From Zhongshania aliphaticivorans (GTDB lineage: Bacteria > Pseudomonadota > Gammaproteobacteria > Pseudomonadales > Spongiibacteraceae): a DNA stretch of 64,000 nucleotides. This document shows, in pieces, positions 9,049 through 19,138 of this stretch. A model generated the notes under the pieces. It was given only the letters and a program-made list of their open reading frames with translations. It did not search any database and was not told the DNA's origin. Each line of letters opens with the position of its first letter. The first letter of the stretch is position 1. Both the position numbers and the translations under genes were made by a program. Location: NCBI RefSeq assembly GCF_001586255.1, contig NZ_CP014544.1, positions 1,271,501-1,335,500 of the forward strand, written 5' to 3'.

Positions 9049-9450
9049 ATGGCGATAAAAAAAGCTGCTCCCAAAAAAGCTGCCGCTAAGGCAAAAGCGA
9101 GCGCACCAGCAAGCGCGGCACCTAAGCGTAAAACAACAGCAATCAGTGAGAAAATGACCAAAACTCAAATTCTGACTGAAATTGCTGAAAACACCAATTT
9201 GAGCCGTAAGCAGGTTGGTGATGTTATGGCTGAGCTGGAAATCTTGATTGAGCGCAGTATTAAAAAGCGTGCATTAGGCGAGTTCACTATTCCCGGTTTG
9301 ATGAAAATCACCACAGTGAAGAAGCCAGCGACTAAGGCGCGCAAGGGCATTAACCCCTTCACCGGTGAAGAAACCATGTTTAAAGCCAAGCCAGCGAGTG
9401 TGGCCGTAAAGGTTCGCCCACTGAAAAAGCTGAAAGATTTCGCAGTATAA
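9049..9450 (+). CDS. HU/IHF-family DNA-binding protein with basic N-terminal tail
   Basis: This 133-residue nucleoid protein combines an N-terminal Lys/Ala/Pro tail of about 33 residues (AIKKAAPKKAAAKAKASAPA and onward) with an HU-like domain (about residues 36-133). The domain starts MTKTQILTEIAENTNLSRK and includes GEFTIPGLMKI and a long basic arm TKARKGINPFTGEE. The tail resembles histone-H1-like bacterial proteins. It presumably binds DNA non-specifically and compacts or bridges it. It is a single-gene unit with a hairpin 16 bp downstream of the stop. It differs from canonical 90-residue HU by its tail and its rearranged C-terminus. Confidence 0.88.
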   Translation: MAIKKAAPKKAAAKAKASAPASAAPKRKTTAISEKMTKTQILTEIAENTNLSRKQVGDVMAELEILIERSIKKRALGEFTIPGLMKITTVKKPATKARKGINPFTGEETMFKAKPASVAVKVRPLKKLKDFAV

Positions 9451-9466
9451 GTGCCCGCTTTACTCC

Positions 9467-9496
9467 CCCCAAAGTGGCTTTTTAGCTACTTTGGGG
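9467..9496 (+). terminator. hairpin downstream of the HU-like gene
   Basis: CCCCAAAGT and ACTTTGGGG form a 9-bp perfect stem, with GCT/AGC able to extend it inside the loop after one mismatch. It starts 17 bp past the stop codon. There is no T-tract after it, so it may be a factor-assisted terminator or an mRNA-stabilising hairpin. Confidence 0.55.
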
Positions 9497-9571
9497 TCTA
9501 AACCTCCCCGCTTTACAGTTTATTTCCCCCTCAAATAGGCTCTTGCATTTATTGCGGGGGATGCTTTGCGT

Positions 9572-9577
9572 TATAAT
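9572..9577 (+). promoter_or_regulatory. candidate -10 element of the fmdB-aspS unit
   Basis: A perfect TATAAT lies 67 bp before the fmdB-like start codon, after the upstream hairpin. No good -35 sits at 16-18 bp (TTATTG at 17 bp is weak), so the assignment rests on the -10 alone. Confidence 0.4.
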
Positions 9578-9643
9578 CCCGCTCCTTTTGAGCCGCTTGG
9601 CCCTTAATGATGTCATTTATGTGTTTTGTTTGGGGAGATTGAT

Positions 9644-9898
9644 ATGCCTATTTACGAATATGCGTGCCGGGCTTGTGAGCATGAGTTTGAAGCATTGCAC
9701 AAAATGAGTGATCCGGCGCTGCGCGATTGCCCAGAGTGTAAAGCGGCAGAGCTGGTCAAAAAGGTTTCAGCGGCGGGATTTCGCCTAAAAGGCGGTGGTT
9801 GGTATGAAACCGATTTTAAATCTGGCGACAAAAAGAAAAATTTGGCTGGCGATGGCGGTGCCACTAGCGCCCCGGCCACATCTTCCTCCTCCGATTAA
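9644..9898 (+). CDS. FmdB-family zinc-ribbon protein
   Basis: An 84-residue protein starting MPIYEYACRACEHEFEALH. The paired Cys motifs C-R-A-C and C-P-E-C form a zinc ribbon, and GFRLKGGGWYETDFK follows; the tail is Gly/Ala/Ser-rich and probably disordered. This small family is commonly found directly upstream of aspS in gammaproteobacteria; its function is unknown. The start at 9644 is chosen because the family always begins MPxYEY and GGGGAG lies upstream; a frame beginning at 9626 adds six residues. Confidence 0.88.
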   Translation: MPIYEYACRACEHEFEALHKMSDPALRDCPECKAAELVKKVSAAGFRLKGGGWYETDFKSGDKKKNLAGDGGATSAPATSSSSD

Positions 9899-9944
9899 AA
9901 CTCGGATTGTGACTTTATAAACTCGATATAGCGGGACAGAATTC

Positions 9945-11717
9945 ATGCGCAGTCATTATTGCGGCAGCTTGGGTAGTGAGAACATAGATCAAGAAGTGAC
10001 CTTGTGTGGTTGGGTAGATCGCCGCCGAGATCACGGTGGGGTTATCTTCCTAGATATGCGCGACCGTGAGGGTATTGTTCAGGTGGTGTTTGACCCAGAC
10101 ACCGAAGAGCATTTCCGCACGGCTGACCGGGTGCGCGGTGAATATGTTTTGCGTATTCGCGGCCGGGTTCGCGCCCGCGCCGGTGCGACCGTCAACGCCA
10201 ATATGAAAACCGGCGAGATCGAAGTGCTGGGCAAAGAGCTGGAAATTCTGAATGAGTCAGAAACCCCACCATTCCAGTTGGACGATCACACCAATGTTGG
10301 CGAAGACGTGCGTTTGCGCTATCGCTACCTAGACCTTCGTCGCCCACAAATTGCCGACAAGCTGCGCCTACGCGCGCGGATTACCTCGGTGCTGCGCCGT
10401 TACCTCGATAGCCAGAACTTCTTGGATATTGAAACGCCTATTTTGACCCGCGCCACGCCAGAAGGTGCCCGGGACTACTTGGTGCCTAGTCGTACTCACG
10501 CGGGTAAGTTCTTTGCGCTGCCGCAATCGCCCCAGTTGTTTAAACAGCTGCTGATGGTGTCTGGTTTTGACCGCTATTATCAAATCGCCAAGTGCTTCCG
10601 CGACGAAGACCTGCGCGCCGACCGTCAGCCCGAATTTACCCAGATCGATATTGAAACGTCGTTTATGGACGACAAGCAGATAATGGCCGTTACCGAGGGC
10701 ATGATTAGCGATCTGTTTAAAGAAGTGATGAATATTGACCTTGGCAGCTTCCCTACCATGAAGTACGCCGAGGCCATGTCGCGTTTTGGTAGCGACAAGC
10801 CTGATTTGCGGATTCCGCTCGAGATGGTCGACGTTGGCGATTTGATGCAAGACGTGGAGTTCAAAGTCTTCTCTGGTCCAGCCAAAAGCCCAGAAGGTCG
10901 CGTAGCTGCGCTGAAAGTTCCCGGTGGTAATGAAGCCCTGACTCGCAAGCAGATTGACGAATACACCAAGTTTGTTGGTATATACGGTGCCAAAGGTCTG
11001 GCGTATATCAAGGTCAACGACAAGAGCGATCTGGAAAATGGCCTGCAGTCGCCTATTGTTAAATTCTTGCCTGAGCCCGTGCGTGCAGCGATTTTGGATC
11101 GCTTAGCCGCTGAGAATGGCGATTTGATCTTCTTTGGCGCCGACAGTGCCAAGGTTGTTAACGAGGCTCTAGGCGCACTGCGCTGCAAACTCGGTGAAGA
11201 TCTTAAGTTATACACCTGCGAGTGGGCGCCACTGTGGGTCGTTGACTTCCCAATGTTTGAGAAAGATGGCAGTGGCAACTGGACTTCCTTGCATCACCCC
11301 TTTACTGCGCCATCGTGCAGCCCAGAAGAGCTTGAAAAAGCACCGGGTGAAGCCCTGTCTATTGCCTACGATATGGTACTTAACGGTACTGAGCTTGGCG
11401 GCGGTTCGGTTCGTATACATCGCTCAGACATGCAGCAGGCGGTATTCCGCGTGTTGGGCATTGGCCCAGAAGAAGCCGACGAGAAATTCGGCTTTTTGCT
11501 GGACGCGCTTAAGTACGGCGCGCCACCGCACGGTGGTCTGGCCTTTGGTCTGGATCGTTTGGTCATGTTAATGACTGGCGCAAAGTCTATTCGCGACGTT
11601 ATTGCCTTCCCTAAAACCCAAAGTGCGGCCTGTGTGATGACAGACGCACCGGGTACAGTTGAAGTTAAGCAATTAACCGAGCTGAATATTCGTTTGCGCA
11701 AGTTAGAAGAGAAATAA
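9945..11717 (+). CDS. aspS: aspartyl-tRNA synthetase
   Basis: A 590-residue class IIb synthetase, the same length as the E. coli enzyme. It has an N-terminal OB-fold anticodon-binding domain (about residues 1-105, [15 protein letters not shown]), motif 2 in [18 protein letters not shown], the bacterial GAD insertion domain (about 290-415), and motif 3 [14 protein letters not shown] near residue 535. It charges tRNA-Asp in the cytoplasm. The fmdB gene is immediately upstream and yebC downstream, the usual gammaproteobacterial order. Confidence 0.97.
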   Translation: MRSHYCGSLGSENIDQEVTLCGWVDRRRDHGGVIFLDMRDREGIVQVVFDPDTEEHFRTADRVRGEYVLRIRGRVRARAGATVNANMKTGEIEVLGKELEILNESETPPFQLDDHTNVGEDVRLRYRYLDLRRPQIADKLRLRARITSVLRRYLDSQNFLDIETPILTRATPEGARDYLVPSRTHAGKFFALPQSPQLFKQLLMVSGFDRYYQIAKCFRDEDLRADRQPEFTQIDIETSFMDDKQIMAVTEGMISDLFKEVMNIDLGSFPTMKYAEAMSRFGSDKPDLRIPLEMVDVGDLMQDVEFKVFSGPAKSPEGRVAALKVPGGNEALTRKQIDEYTKFVGIYGAKGLAYIKVNDKSDLENGLQSPIVKFLPEPVRAAILDRLAAENGDLIFFGADSAKVVNEALGALRCKLGEDLKLYTCEWAPLWVVDFPMFEKDGSGNWTSLHHPFTAPSCSPEELEKAPGEALSIAYDMVLNGTELGGGSVRIHRSDMQQAVFRVLGIGPEEADEKFGFLLDALKYGAPPHGGLAFGLDRLVMLMTGAKSIRDVIAFPKTQSAACVMTDAPGTVEVKQLTELNIRLRKLEEK

Positions 11718-11760
11718 TAATCGGCTAAAAGGCGCTGCGGCGTTCGATTATTTGATCTGG

Positions 11761-11785
11761 GTGAGCCTCGCAATGCGGGGCTCAC
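11761..11785 (+). other. long hairpin between aspS and yebC
   Basis: GTGAGCCTCGC and GCGGGGCTCAC pair over 11 positions (one T:G wobble) around a 3-base AAT loop. It starts 43 bp after the aspS stop and 18 bp before the yebC start, and no T-tract follows. A role in separating aspS and yebC expression, by processing or attenuation, is possible. Confidence 0.55.
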
Positions 11786-11802
11786 TGCTATCAGGAGGCT
11801 GT

Positions 11803-12549
11803 ATGGCGGGTCACAGCAAGTGGGCCAATATCAAGCATCGCAAAGCTGGGCAAGATGCCAAGCGCGGCAAAATTTTCACTAAATTGATTCGCGAGATTGT
11901 CGTCGCTGCTAAAGCGGGTGGCCCGACGCCTGAAGATAATCCGCGCTTGCGCGCGGTGGTCGACAAGGCGCTCACCGCCAATATGAAGCGCGATACCATC
12001 GATAAGGCGATCGCCCGTGGCGCGGGCAATGCCGATAGTGATAATTATGACGAAGTCAGCTACGAAGGCTATAGCGCTGGTGGGGTGGCCGTATTTGTTG
12101 AGTGCATGACTGATAATCGCAACCGTACCGTGGCCGATGTGCGGCACGCCTTTAATAAGCGCGGTGGTAATCTTGGTACTGATGGCTCCGTCGCTTATTT
12201 ATTTAGCCGTAAGGGGCAGCTGGTTTATGCGCCGGGTATTGATGAAGACGCCTTAATGGAGACGGCGCTTGAAGCAGGCGCTGAAGACGTGGTGAGCCAC
12301 GATGATGGGTCCACCGAGGTGTTGATTGAGTTTGGCGATTTTATGGCCGTTAAAGATGCGATGCTCGCAGCGGGTTTTAAGCATGACACTGCGGACACAG
12401 TGATGCTGGCTACGCTGAACGTTGAGCTTGATGTGGCTGGCGCCGAGGCGCTACTGGGATTAGTTGATATGCTCGAAGATCTCGACGATGTTCAGCAAGT
12501 CCATACCAATGCGCAAATCCCGCAAGCAGTACTCGATCAGTTGTCTTAA
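11803..12549 (+). CDS. yebC: YebC/PmpR-family protein
   Basis: A 248-residue YebC/TACO1-family protein, beginning with the invariant [14 protein letters not shown] and carrying the family segments [21 protein letters not shown] and GGVAVFVEC. Family members act as DNA-binding regulators (PmpR) and, in more recent work on the family, as ribosome-associated factors helping translation of proline stretches. The start at 11803 has TCAGGAGG 9 bp upstream; the open frame extends further 5' to 11752 but without the family sequence. Its position ahead of ruvC is the conserved order. Confidence 0.94.
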   Translation: MAGHSKWANIKHRKAGQDAKRGKIFTKLIREIVVAAKAGGPTPEDNPRLRAVVDKALTANMKRDTIDKAIARGAGNADSDNYDEVSYEGYSAGGVAVFVECMTDNRNRTVADVRHAFNKRGGNLGTDGSVAYLFSRKGQLVYAPGIDEDALMETALEAGAEDVVSHDDGSTEVLIEFGDFMAVKDAMLAAGFKHDTADTVMLATLNVELDVAGAEALLGLVDMLEDLDDVQQVHTNAQIPQAVLDQLS

Positions 12550-12725
12550 TGGTGGCTGCGGGCACAAACTGCGAGCCTAGAGCATGTTAATCTCGGTACA
12601 AACCTGTGCATAATAATATCTTGATCGGTGCCCACTGCGCAGAAGTTGGCGCGGTGGTGAGGATCGCGGCTAAACATCCCGTTTAGGCTATCTGCACTTA
12701 TATAAAGAACAACACAGCGGTTGCG

Positions 12726-13253
12726 ATGACAATTATTTTGGGTGTGGACCCCGGTTCACAAAAAACCGGCTTTGGGGTGATAGAGGTGATTGGCAATCGC
12801 CATCGCTATATTACCAGCGGGGTTATCCGCCTTCCTACGGGTGCGCTACCTGCGCGCTTGGATATTATTTTTAAGAGCTTAAGTACCATCATTGCTGAGT
12901 ATTCCCCGGTAGAGGCAGCGGTGGAAGAGGTTTTTATGGCCAAGAGTGCTGGTTCGGCACTTAAGCTGGGGCAAGCGCGGGGCGCTGCGGTGGTGGCTTG
13001 CGTCAGTAATGATCTGATTGTCGCTGAGTACACCGCTAGGCAAATTAAAAAGGCTGTGGTGGGAACCGGTGCGGCGGATAAAGACCAGATTCAGCACATG
13101 GTAAAAATTCTACTGAAGTTGCCGGCAGTACCCCAAGAAGATGCTGCCGATGCGCTGGCGGCGGCAATTTGCCATGCAAACTCCCGTCAGGGATTATTAA
13201 CAATGTCGGCATCGACCACGGCAACGCGCATGCGGCGCGGGCGCCTTACCTAA
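12726..13253 (+). CDS. ruvC: Holliday junction resolvase RuvC
   Basis: A 175-residue endonuclease with the RNase-H-like fold. Catalytic acidic residues are visible in [12 protein letters not shown] (Asp8), [19 protein letters not shown] (Glu) and [15 protein letters not shown] (two Asp). It cuts four-way junctions symmetrically after RuvAB branch migration. Followed by ruvA after 13 bp. The 176 bp upstream show no convincing LexA box. Confidence 0.96.
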   Translation: MTIILGVDPGSQKTGFGVIEVIGNRHRYITSGVIRLPTGALPARLDIIFKSLSTIIAEYSPVEAAVEEVFMAKSAGSALKLGQARGAAVVACVSNDLIVAEYTARQIKKAVVGTGAADKDQIQHMVKILLKLPAVPQEDAADALAAAICHANSRQGLLTMSASTTATRMRRGRLT

Positions 13254-13266
13254 GTTTGGAGCAGTA

Positions 13267-13866
13267 ATGATAGGACGTTTGCGCGGCGTGTTGATTGAAA
13301 AACAAGCACCGGAAATTGTGATTGATGTACAGGGTGTGGGCTACGAAGTGCTAGTGCCCATGACTACTTTGTATAATTTGCCCGCGCTGGGCGAGGAAGT
13401 GGCGCTTTACACCCAGTTTATAGTTCGCGAAGATGCCCAGCAGTTGTTCGGTTTTAGCGATGTTCGTGCGCGGCGCTTGTTTCGGGATTTGATTAAGGTA
13501 AACGGTGTTGGCCCAAAAATGGCCTTGGCGATTATGTCGGGCATCGACAGCGATGAATTTGTGCGCTGCGTGCAAGATGGTAATACTGCTGCGCTGGTGC
13601 GCTTGCCGGGGGTGGGTAAGAAGACCGCTGAGCGCTTGGTTATTGAGATGCGTGACCGTCTCAAAGATTGGGCGCCGGAGTTTGGCAGTGTAAGTATGCC
13701 AACGCCCCAGGCGTTGGGCCGAGCGAATATCGCCGAAGCCGAGGCCGCCCTCGTGGCGCTGGGCTATAAGCCCCAAGAGGCGAGCAAGGCAATTAGCGCC
13801 TTGAAACTGGACGATGCGAGTAGCGAGGAATTAATCCGCGCTGCCTTAAAAAACATGATTAAGTAA
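13267..13866 (+). CDS. ruvA: Holliday junction DNA helicase subunit RuvA
   Basis: A 199-residue protein with the N-terminal OB domain ([18 protein letters not shown]), the central double helix-hairpin-helix ([15 protein letters not shown] and [16 protein letters not shown]) and the C-terminal RuvB-binding three-helix domain ([16 protein letters not shown]). A tetramer binds the junction and loads RuvB. Gene order ruvC-ruvA-ruvB is intact. Confidence 0.96.
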   Translation: MIGRLRGVLIEKQAPEIVIDVQGVGYEVLVPMTTLYNLPALGEEVALYTQFIVREDAQQLFGFSDVRARRLFRDLIKVNGVGPKMALAIMSGIDSDEFVRCVQDGNTAALVRLPGVGKKTAERLVIEMRDRLKDWAPEFGSVSMPTPQALGRANIAEAEAALVALGYKPQEASKAISALKLDDASSEELIRAALKNMIK

Positions 13867-13879
13867 TGAGCAAAACTCA

Positions 13880-14920
13880 GTGATTGAAATAGACCGCCTC
13901 GTGGCGCCGGAACTCGGCGAGCCTGCCGAAGAGCGCTATGACCGCGCCATACGACCCAAAAGTTTGGCTGATTATATTGGTCAGCCAGCGGTGCGTGAGC
14001 AAATGGGGATATTTGTTAGTGCAGCGCGGATGCGCAATGAACCACTGGATCACACCCTGATTTTCGGCCCTCCAGGCTTGGGCAAAACCACCTTGGCAAA
14101 TATCTTGGCCAATGAAATGGGGGTGTCGCTCAAAACGACCTCGGGGCCGGTATTGGAAAAAGCGGGTGACCTTGCTGCTCTATTGACCAACCTCGATGCC
14201 GGTGATGTGCTGTTTATCGACGAGATCCATCGTCTCAGCCCTAATATTGAGGAAATTCTCTATCCTGCGATGGAAGACTATCAGCTGGATATCATGATTG
14301 GCGAAGGACCGGCCGCACGTTCAATTAAATTAGATTTACCGCCGTTCACACTGGTTGGTGCTACCACTCGGGCGGGCTTGTTAACGTCACCGCTGCGGGA
14401 CCGCTTCGGTATTGTTCAGCGCTTGGAATTTTATGGGGTGAAGGATCTCACCACCATTGTTAGCCGTAGTGCGGGCATTCTCGGCATGCGCCTTGATGAT
14501 GCCGGTGCCCATGAAATTGCACTGCGCTCCAGAGGCACGCCGCGTATTGCCAATCGGCTATTACGGCGCGTGCGAGATTATGCTGAAGTGAAGGCCGATG
14601 GTTTTGTGAGTGCGGAGATCGCCGATCAGGCATTAAATATGCTTAATGTCGACAGCAGTGGTTTTGATCATCAGGATCGGCGCTTATTGTTGGCTATGAT
14701 TGAGCGTTTTGATGGCGGCCCAGTAGGGGTCGACAGCCTTGCCGCCGCGATTAGTGAAGAGCGCGGTACCATTGAAGATGTACTTGAGCCTTACTTGATC
14801 CAGCAAGGTTATATCATGCGTACACCGCGTGGCCGGGTGGTAACCAATATGGCCTACCGTCACTTTGGTCTTGAAATGCCCAAAAGTGGGGATATTACCG
14901 AAAACGGTGGTGCGCCCTAA
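13880..14920 (+). CDS. ruvB: Holliday junction branch-migration ATPase RuvB
   Basis: A 346-residue AAA+ motor starting at GTG. Walker A is [12 protein letters not shown] (about residue 58-69), Walker B is [10 protein letters not shown], and sensor 1 and the arginine-finger region are in [19 protein letters not shown] winged-helix DNA-binding domain lies at the C-terminus ([21 protein letters not shown]). Its TAA stop overlaps the ybgC ATG by one base, showing tight coupling of the ruv and tol genes. Confidence 0.97.
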   Translation: MIEIDRLVAPELGEPAEERYDRAIRPKSLADYIGQPAVREQMGIFVSAARMRNEPLDHTLIFGPPGLGKTTLANILANEMGVSLKTTSGPVLEKAGDLAALLTNLDAGDVLFIDEIHRLSPNIEEILYPAMEDYQLDIMIGEGPAARSIKLDLPPFTLVGATTRAGLLTSPLRDRFGIVQRLEFYGVKDLTTIVSRSAGILGMRLDDAGAHEIALRSRGTPRIANRLLRRVRDYAEVKADGFVSAEIADQALNMLNVDSSGFDHQDRRLLLAMIERFDGGPVGVDSLAAAISEERGTIEDVLEPYLIQQGYIMRTPRGRVVTNMAYRHFGLEMPKSGDITENGGAP

Positions 14921-15312
14921 TGGAATTCAGGCTACCGCTGCGAGTCTATATCGAGGACACTGATGCGGGTGGCATCGTTTTTTATGTGAACTACCTGAAA
15001 TTCATGGAGCGTGCACGCACAGAATACATGCGGGCGCTGGGGTTTTCTAAAACAGAAATCATGAATGACGCGCTAATGTTTGTAGTTAGCGCACTGCAGA
15101 CAAAATATTTACGTCCAGCACGATTAGATGAGCAACTTATTGTTACCGCCAGAGTCATAGCGGCGGCTCGAGTTAGCTTGCGCTTTGAACAGCGAGTGTA
15201 TCGTGGTGAAGAATTGATTTGCGACGCAGAAGTAACAGTAGCCTGCGTCGACAGCGCGACATTAAAACCAAAACGAATACCGGCGACGCTATTGGCGGCG
15301 CTACAGCATTAA
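14920..15312 (+). CDS. ybgC: acyl-CoA thioesterase YbgC
   Basis: A 130-residue 4HBT hot-dog thioesterase. The active-site stretch is VYIEDTDAGGIVFYVNYLKF, with the catalytic Asp in D-T-D-A-G-G. It hydrolyses acyl-CoA thioesters and is thought to work near phospholipid synthesis at the inner membrane. First gene of the tol-pal operon, overlapping ruvB by one base. Confidence 0.94.
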   Translation: MEFRLPLRVYIEDTDAGGIVFYVNYLKFMERARTEYMRALGFSKTEIMNDALMFVVSALQTKYLRPARLDEQLIVTARVIAAARVSLRFEQRVYRGEELICDAEVTVACVDSATLKPKRIPATLLAALQH

Positions 15313-15336
15313 TACAAAAAATATCAGGAGTTAACT

Positions 15337-16011
15337 GTGGGACAAGAGCTTTCCATTTGGCACTTAGTGAGTCAGGCCAGTCTGTTTGTGCAGCTGATAA
15401 TGATGGTGCTGTTACTTGCATCGGTGGTGTCCTGGTATCAAATTGCCAACCGGGTCATGTATTTTAATCAGGCCGAGAACGAGATGAAGCGCTTTGAATC
15501 GCGTTTTTGGTCTGGCACCGATTTGCATACCTTATATAAAGAAGGGGAAGAAAAACACGCCGTCTTCGGGATGGAGAGTGTATTTCGGGCTGGCTACAAA
15601 GAATTTACCCGGCTCGCCAAAAAGCGTCTGGACTCCGATGCCATGATGGATGCTTGTCAGCGTTCGATGCGCGTGGCGCTGTCGCGGGAAGAAGAAGCGA
15701 TGGAGCATGGCCTGCCATTCTTGGCTACTGTGGGTTCTACCAGCCCGTACGTTGGCTTGCTCGGAACAGTGTGGGGAATTATGGGTTCGTTCCACGGCTT
15801 AGGTCAGGTGCAACAAGCGACGCTGGCAACTGTGGCCCCCGGTATTTCTGAAGCGCTTGTTGCGACCGCGATGGGTTTGATTGCCGCAATACCGGCGGTG
15901 GTGTGTTACAACCGTTTTTCTTCCAAGGTCGATTCCCTCGCGGGTAAGTACGATACCTTCTCGGAAGAGTTCTCTAGCATTTTACACCGCCAGATTCACT
16001 CGCGGGATTAA
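15337..16011 (+). CDS. tolQ: Tol-Pal system proton channel subunit TolQ
   Basis: A 224-residue ExbB/TolQ-family inner-membrane protein with three transmembrane segments (about residues 18-38, 130-150, 165-190). The conserved stretch is TVGSTSPYVGLLGTVWGIM. It forms the proton-conducting stator with TolR and energises TolA. GTG start with AGGAG upstream. Operon ybgC-tolQ-tolR-tolA-tolB-pal-cpoB. Confidence 0.96.
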   Translation: MGQELSIWHLVSQASLFVQLIMMVLLLASVVSWYQIANRVMYFNQAENEMKRFESRFWSGTDLHTLYKEGEEKHAVFGMESVFRAGYKEFTRLAKKRLDSDAMMDACQRSMRVALSREEEAMEHGLPFLATVGSTSPYVGLLGTVWGIMGSFHGLGQVQQATLATVAPGISEALVATAMGLIAAIPAVVCYNRFSSKVDSLAGKYDTFSEEFSSILHRQIHSRD

Positions 16012-16022
16012 GGGAAACGGCT

Positions 16023-16466
16023 ATGTCGCGGCGAAATAAGCGTAAGCCAATGTCCGACATCAATGTGGTTCCCTACATTGATGTTATGTTGGTGCTATTA
16101 ATTGTATTCATGGTGACGGCGCCAATGCTGGTGCAAGGTGTGCAAGTTGAATTGCCCCAGGCGTCTACCGAGCCGGTACCACCGACCGACGACGACCCTA
16201 TTGTCGTTTCGGTAGATAAACAGGGTAAATACTACGTGACCCTCGGCGACCCTAGTAAGCAGGGCGAGCCAGCGGAATTGGCAGATATTGGTGACAAGAT
16301 TAGTAAGATTTTGCGTAATAAGCCCAAAACGCCAGTGATGGTGAAGGGTGACGGCGCGGTTGATTATTCGGCGGTAGTCGCGGCGATGGCGGTTTTGCAG
16401 GGTGCTGGCGCAACATCGATAGGTTTGATTACCGAGGAACCTCAATCGCGCAGTGGAGCGAAGTAA
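16023..16466 (+). CDS. tolR: Tol-Pal system protein TolR
   Basis: A 147-residue ExbD/TolR-family protein: a short cytoplasmic N-terminus, one membrane helix (about residues 18-38, NVVPYIDVMLVLLIVFMVTA) with the proton-relay Asp in Y-I-D-V-M, and a periplasmic domain. It works with TolQ. The next gene, tolA, starts 5 bp after the stop. Confidence 0.96.
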   Translation: MSRRNKRKPMSDINVVPYIDVMLVLLIVFMVTAPMLVQGVQVELPQASTEPVPPTDDDPIVVSVDKQGKYYVTLGDPSKQGEPAELADIGDKISKILRNKPKTPVMVKGDGAVDYSAVVAAMAVLQGAGATSIGLITEEPQSRSGAK

Positions 16467-16471
16467 GCGCG

Positions 16472-17251
16472 ATGACAGATATTAAACTGCTTCCCGCAGC
16501 GGTCACCGTCAGTCTGCACACTGGCATAATCGCGTTATTGCTGTTCGGTATTCCGGCTATGCAGGATACCAAGCCCTTGGAAGCGCGGCCGTTGGCAATA
16601 CAGGCGAAACTGGTTATAGAGAAACCCGTTAGTCGGCCTGCACCGGCTAAGCCCGTGGCGAAACCAACGCCGAAGCCCGTGGTCAAACCGGCACCGAAGC
16701 CTGAGCCGGTCAAAAAGCCCGAGCCAAAACCAACGCCGCCACCGCCAAAACCGAAGCCGGTGCCGCAGGTCAAAAAGCCTGAACCGAAAGGGCCGACGCC
16801 AGAGGAGATTCGTAAACAAAAGGAACAGGAAAAAGCGCGGGAAGCGGCTAAGCAGCGTGCCCTAGAGGAAGAGATTCGTCGCGAGCAGCAAAAAGAGCTG
16901 GCTGATGCGCTAGCATCAGAAGATGACTTGGTTGAAGACGGTGAATTGGCGTCGACTTATGCCGATTTGATTACGACCTTAATTTCCAATAATTGGACGC
17001 GGCCTCTGTCAGCCAGAAACGGCATGCAGACCACGATCCAGATTATGACGACGCCCACCGGCGAAATCGTTGGGCATACGATTACCAGAGGCAGTGGTGA
17101 TAGCGCTTTTGATTTATCGGTAACCCGAGCGGTCACCCGTTTAGGTAAAATAGAAGAGCTGGCTGAGCTGGCCCGCAAAGATCCGTCGGCGTACGAGAAG
17201 AATTTCCGACGATTTACGATTAATTTCTCACCCCAAGATTTGAGGCGGTAA
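16472..17251 (+). CDS. tolA: Tol-Pal system protein TolA
   Basis: A 259-residue protein with an N-terminal membrane anchor (about residues 8-30), a Pro/Lys-rich spacer (about 50-110, repeated KP, PKP and PKPEP units), a charged alpha-helical segment (about 110-150) and a C-terminal TolA domain (about 155-259). The spacer is shorter than in E. coli TolA, as in many pseudomonad relatives. It spans the periplasm and links the TolQR motor to TolB/Pal. The stop overlaps the tolB start by one base. Confidence 0.94.
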   Translation: MTDIKLLPAAVTVSLHTGIIALLLFGIPAMQDTKPLEARPLAIQAKLVIEKPVSRPAPAKPVAKPTPKPVVKPAPKPEPVKKPEPKPTPPPPKPKPVPQVKKPEPKGPTPEEIRKQKEQEKAREAAKQRALEEEIRREQQKELADALASEDDLVEDGELASTYADLITTLISNNWTRPLSARNGMQTTIQIMTTPTGEIVGHTITRGSGDSAFDLSVTRAVTRLGKIEELAELARKDPSAYEKNFRRFTINFSPQDLRR

Positions 17252-18543
17252 TGTTTAAACAAATCGTTACAGTGTTAGCACTAGTGCTGGCCGGCAATTT
17301 CGCAATAGCTGATCTCACTATTGAAATTAATAAGGGCAAGGATGATCCGGTACCGATTGCCATTGTGCCCTTCGGCTGGCAGCCCGGCGTGGCGGTGGCA
17401 GAGGATGTTGCGTCTATCATTGAGATGGATTTGCATCGCAGCGGCCAGTTTGCGCCCTTGAGTCGTGGCGACATGCTGGGACGGCCGCGCAATGCCAGTG
17501 AAGTCTATTATCGCGACTGGAAGAGTCTGGGTGTCGACTATGTGGTAGTGGGTTCATTGACTCAGGATGGGCCGAATGCCCTGACCGCGAATTATGAACT
17601 TTTAGACGTTAATACTCAGCGTGTGATCCTAACTGGCACGGAATCAGTGAGTGTGGACAAGCCGCGTTACCTCGCGCATACGGTCAGCGACAAAATATAT
17701 GAAAAACTCACAAATATTCGCGGTGCATTTAGGACGCAACTGCTTTATGTTTCCGCTGTTCGCGAAGGGGGCAATCGAACCCGCTTCCGGTTGCTGAAAA
17801 GCGACATCGATGGAGCCAACGAATCGGTACTTTTTGACAGTCGAGAGCCAATTATGGCGCCGACTTGGGCTCCCGACGGCAAGACAATCGCCTATGTATC
17901 TTTTGAAACTAGCAGGCCTGCAATCTATACGCAGAACCTGCTGACTGGGGTGCGTAAGCAATTGACCTCGTTTAGAGGTTTGAATAGTTCTCCGGTGTTT
18001 TCACCGGATGGAACACAAATGGCAATGGTATTGTCGAAGGACGGCAGTCCCGATATATATGTGATGGATTTGGCCAGCGGCAGTTTGCAGCAGGTAACCA
18101 ACCATTTTGCTATTGATACTGAGCCGGCCTGGATGCCGGACGGGAAATCGTTAATATTCACGTCCGACAGAGGCGGTAAACCGCAGATTTATAAGGTCCA
18201 ACTGGGCAGCGGTGCGGTAGAAAGAATGACATTTATAGGTGACTATAATGCGCGGGCAAGAGTACTGCCCGACGGTCTGGGATTAGTGTTAGTGCATAGA
18301 AATAGCGGTAATTTTCATATTGCAGTACAGGATTTGAAACGTAACCGTGTTGAAATTCTCACTACCACTAATTTGGACGAGTCACCTAGTGTAGCGCCAA
18401 ACGCCAGTATGCTATTGTATGCAACGCAGTACGATGGTAAAGGTGTGTTGGCGGCAGTATCGATAGACGGTGGAGTGAAGTATCGCTTGCCGTCGCGATT
18501 CGGGGATGTGCGCGAACCGGCTTGGTCGCCTTTTCTTCAATGA
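17251..18543 (+). CDS. tolB: Tol-Pal system beta-propeller protein TolB
   Basis: A 430-residue periplasmic protein with a Sec signal peptide (about residues 1-20, ending ...GNFAIA), an N-terminal alpha/beta domain, and a six-bladed propeller made of repeats such as [35 protein letters not shown] and [17 protein letters not shown]. It binds Pal and, through its N-terminus, TolA. An 85-bp gap precedes pal. Confidence 0.96.
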   Translation: MFKQIVTVLALVLAGNFAIADLTIEINKGKDDPVPIAIVPFGWQPGVAVAEDVASIIEMDLHRSGQFAPLSRGDMLGRPRNASEVYYRDWKSLGVDYVVVGSLTQDGPNALTANYELLDVNTQRVILTGTESVSVDKPRYLAHTVSDKIYEKLTNIRGAFRTQLLYVSAVREGGNRTRFRLLKSDIDGANESVLFDSREPIMAPTWAPDGKTIAYVSFETSRPAIYTQNLLTGVRKQLTSFRGLNSSPVFSPDGTQMAMVLSKDGSPDIYVMDLASGSLQQVTNHFAIDTEPAWMPDGKSLIFTSDRGGKPQIYKVQLGSGAVERMTFIGDYNARARVLPDGLGLVLVHRNSGNFHIAVQDLKRNRVEILTTTNLDESPSVAPNASMLLYATQYDGKGVLAAVSIDGGVKYRLPSRFGDVREPAWSPFLQ

Positions 18544-18628
18544 TGTAGTAGCCGGGAAAGAAAGACCGGGCAGACAAAATTAATTGTGTGTCCGGAAGTG
18601 TGTAATCAAAATTTGACGGGAAAATGCC

Positions 18629-19123
18629 ATGAAATACCAAGCAAAAAATATGTTTTTGGGTGTAGCTTTCTTCAGCGTGCTGTTGGCTGGTTGTGCATCA
18701 ACTGATACCGATAGCAGTGGCCAGGAAGGTGCTGATACCGTTAGCACTTACACTGAGTCTGCTGATGCAAATGCTTCTGCGTACGATGCCCAGGACATGA
18801 TGAATCTCGAAACGGTTTTCCATTTCGAATTCGACCAAGCCACTTTGACTGCTAAGGCTCGTAAAGCTCTGGACGCACAAATTGTTCGTCTGAAGAAAAC
18901 TACTGGCCCTGTGCGTCTGGAAGGTCATGCTGACGAACGCGGTACCCGTGAATACAACATCGCTCTAGGCGAGCGTCGTGCTAATGCAGTTGCAGATTAC
19001 ATGGCAATTAATGGCATTCCGCGCTACCGTATTGAGACTGTTAGCTACGGCGAAGAGCGTCCAGTTGCATTCGGCCAGTCTGAAGCAACTTACTCTCAGA
19101 ACCGTCGCGTTGAACTGAAGTAA
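18629..19123 (+). CDS. pal: peptidoglycan-associated lipoprotein Pal
   Basis: A 164-residue outer-membrane lipoprotein. The lipobox is LLAGC with Cys22 as the lipidated residue. The OmpA-like peptidoglycan-binding domain covers about residues 55-164, with VRLEGHADERGTREYN and ALGERRANAV. It anchors the outer membrane to the wall and is recycled by TolB. Confidence 0.97.
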   Translation: MKYQAKNMFLGVAFFSVLLAGCASTDTDSSGQEGADTVSTYTESADANASAYDAQDMMNLETVFHFEFDQATLTAKARKALDAQIVRLKKTTGPVRLEGHADERGTREYNIALGERRANAVADYMAINGIPRYRIETVSYGEERPVAFGQSEATYSQNRRVELK

Positions 19124-19138
19124 TTTAAAGGCGTACTG

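Noticed and set aside
12550-12725. LexA-controlled ruvC promoter
   Set aside because: No CTG-N10-CAG-type box could be found.
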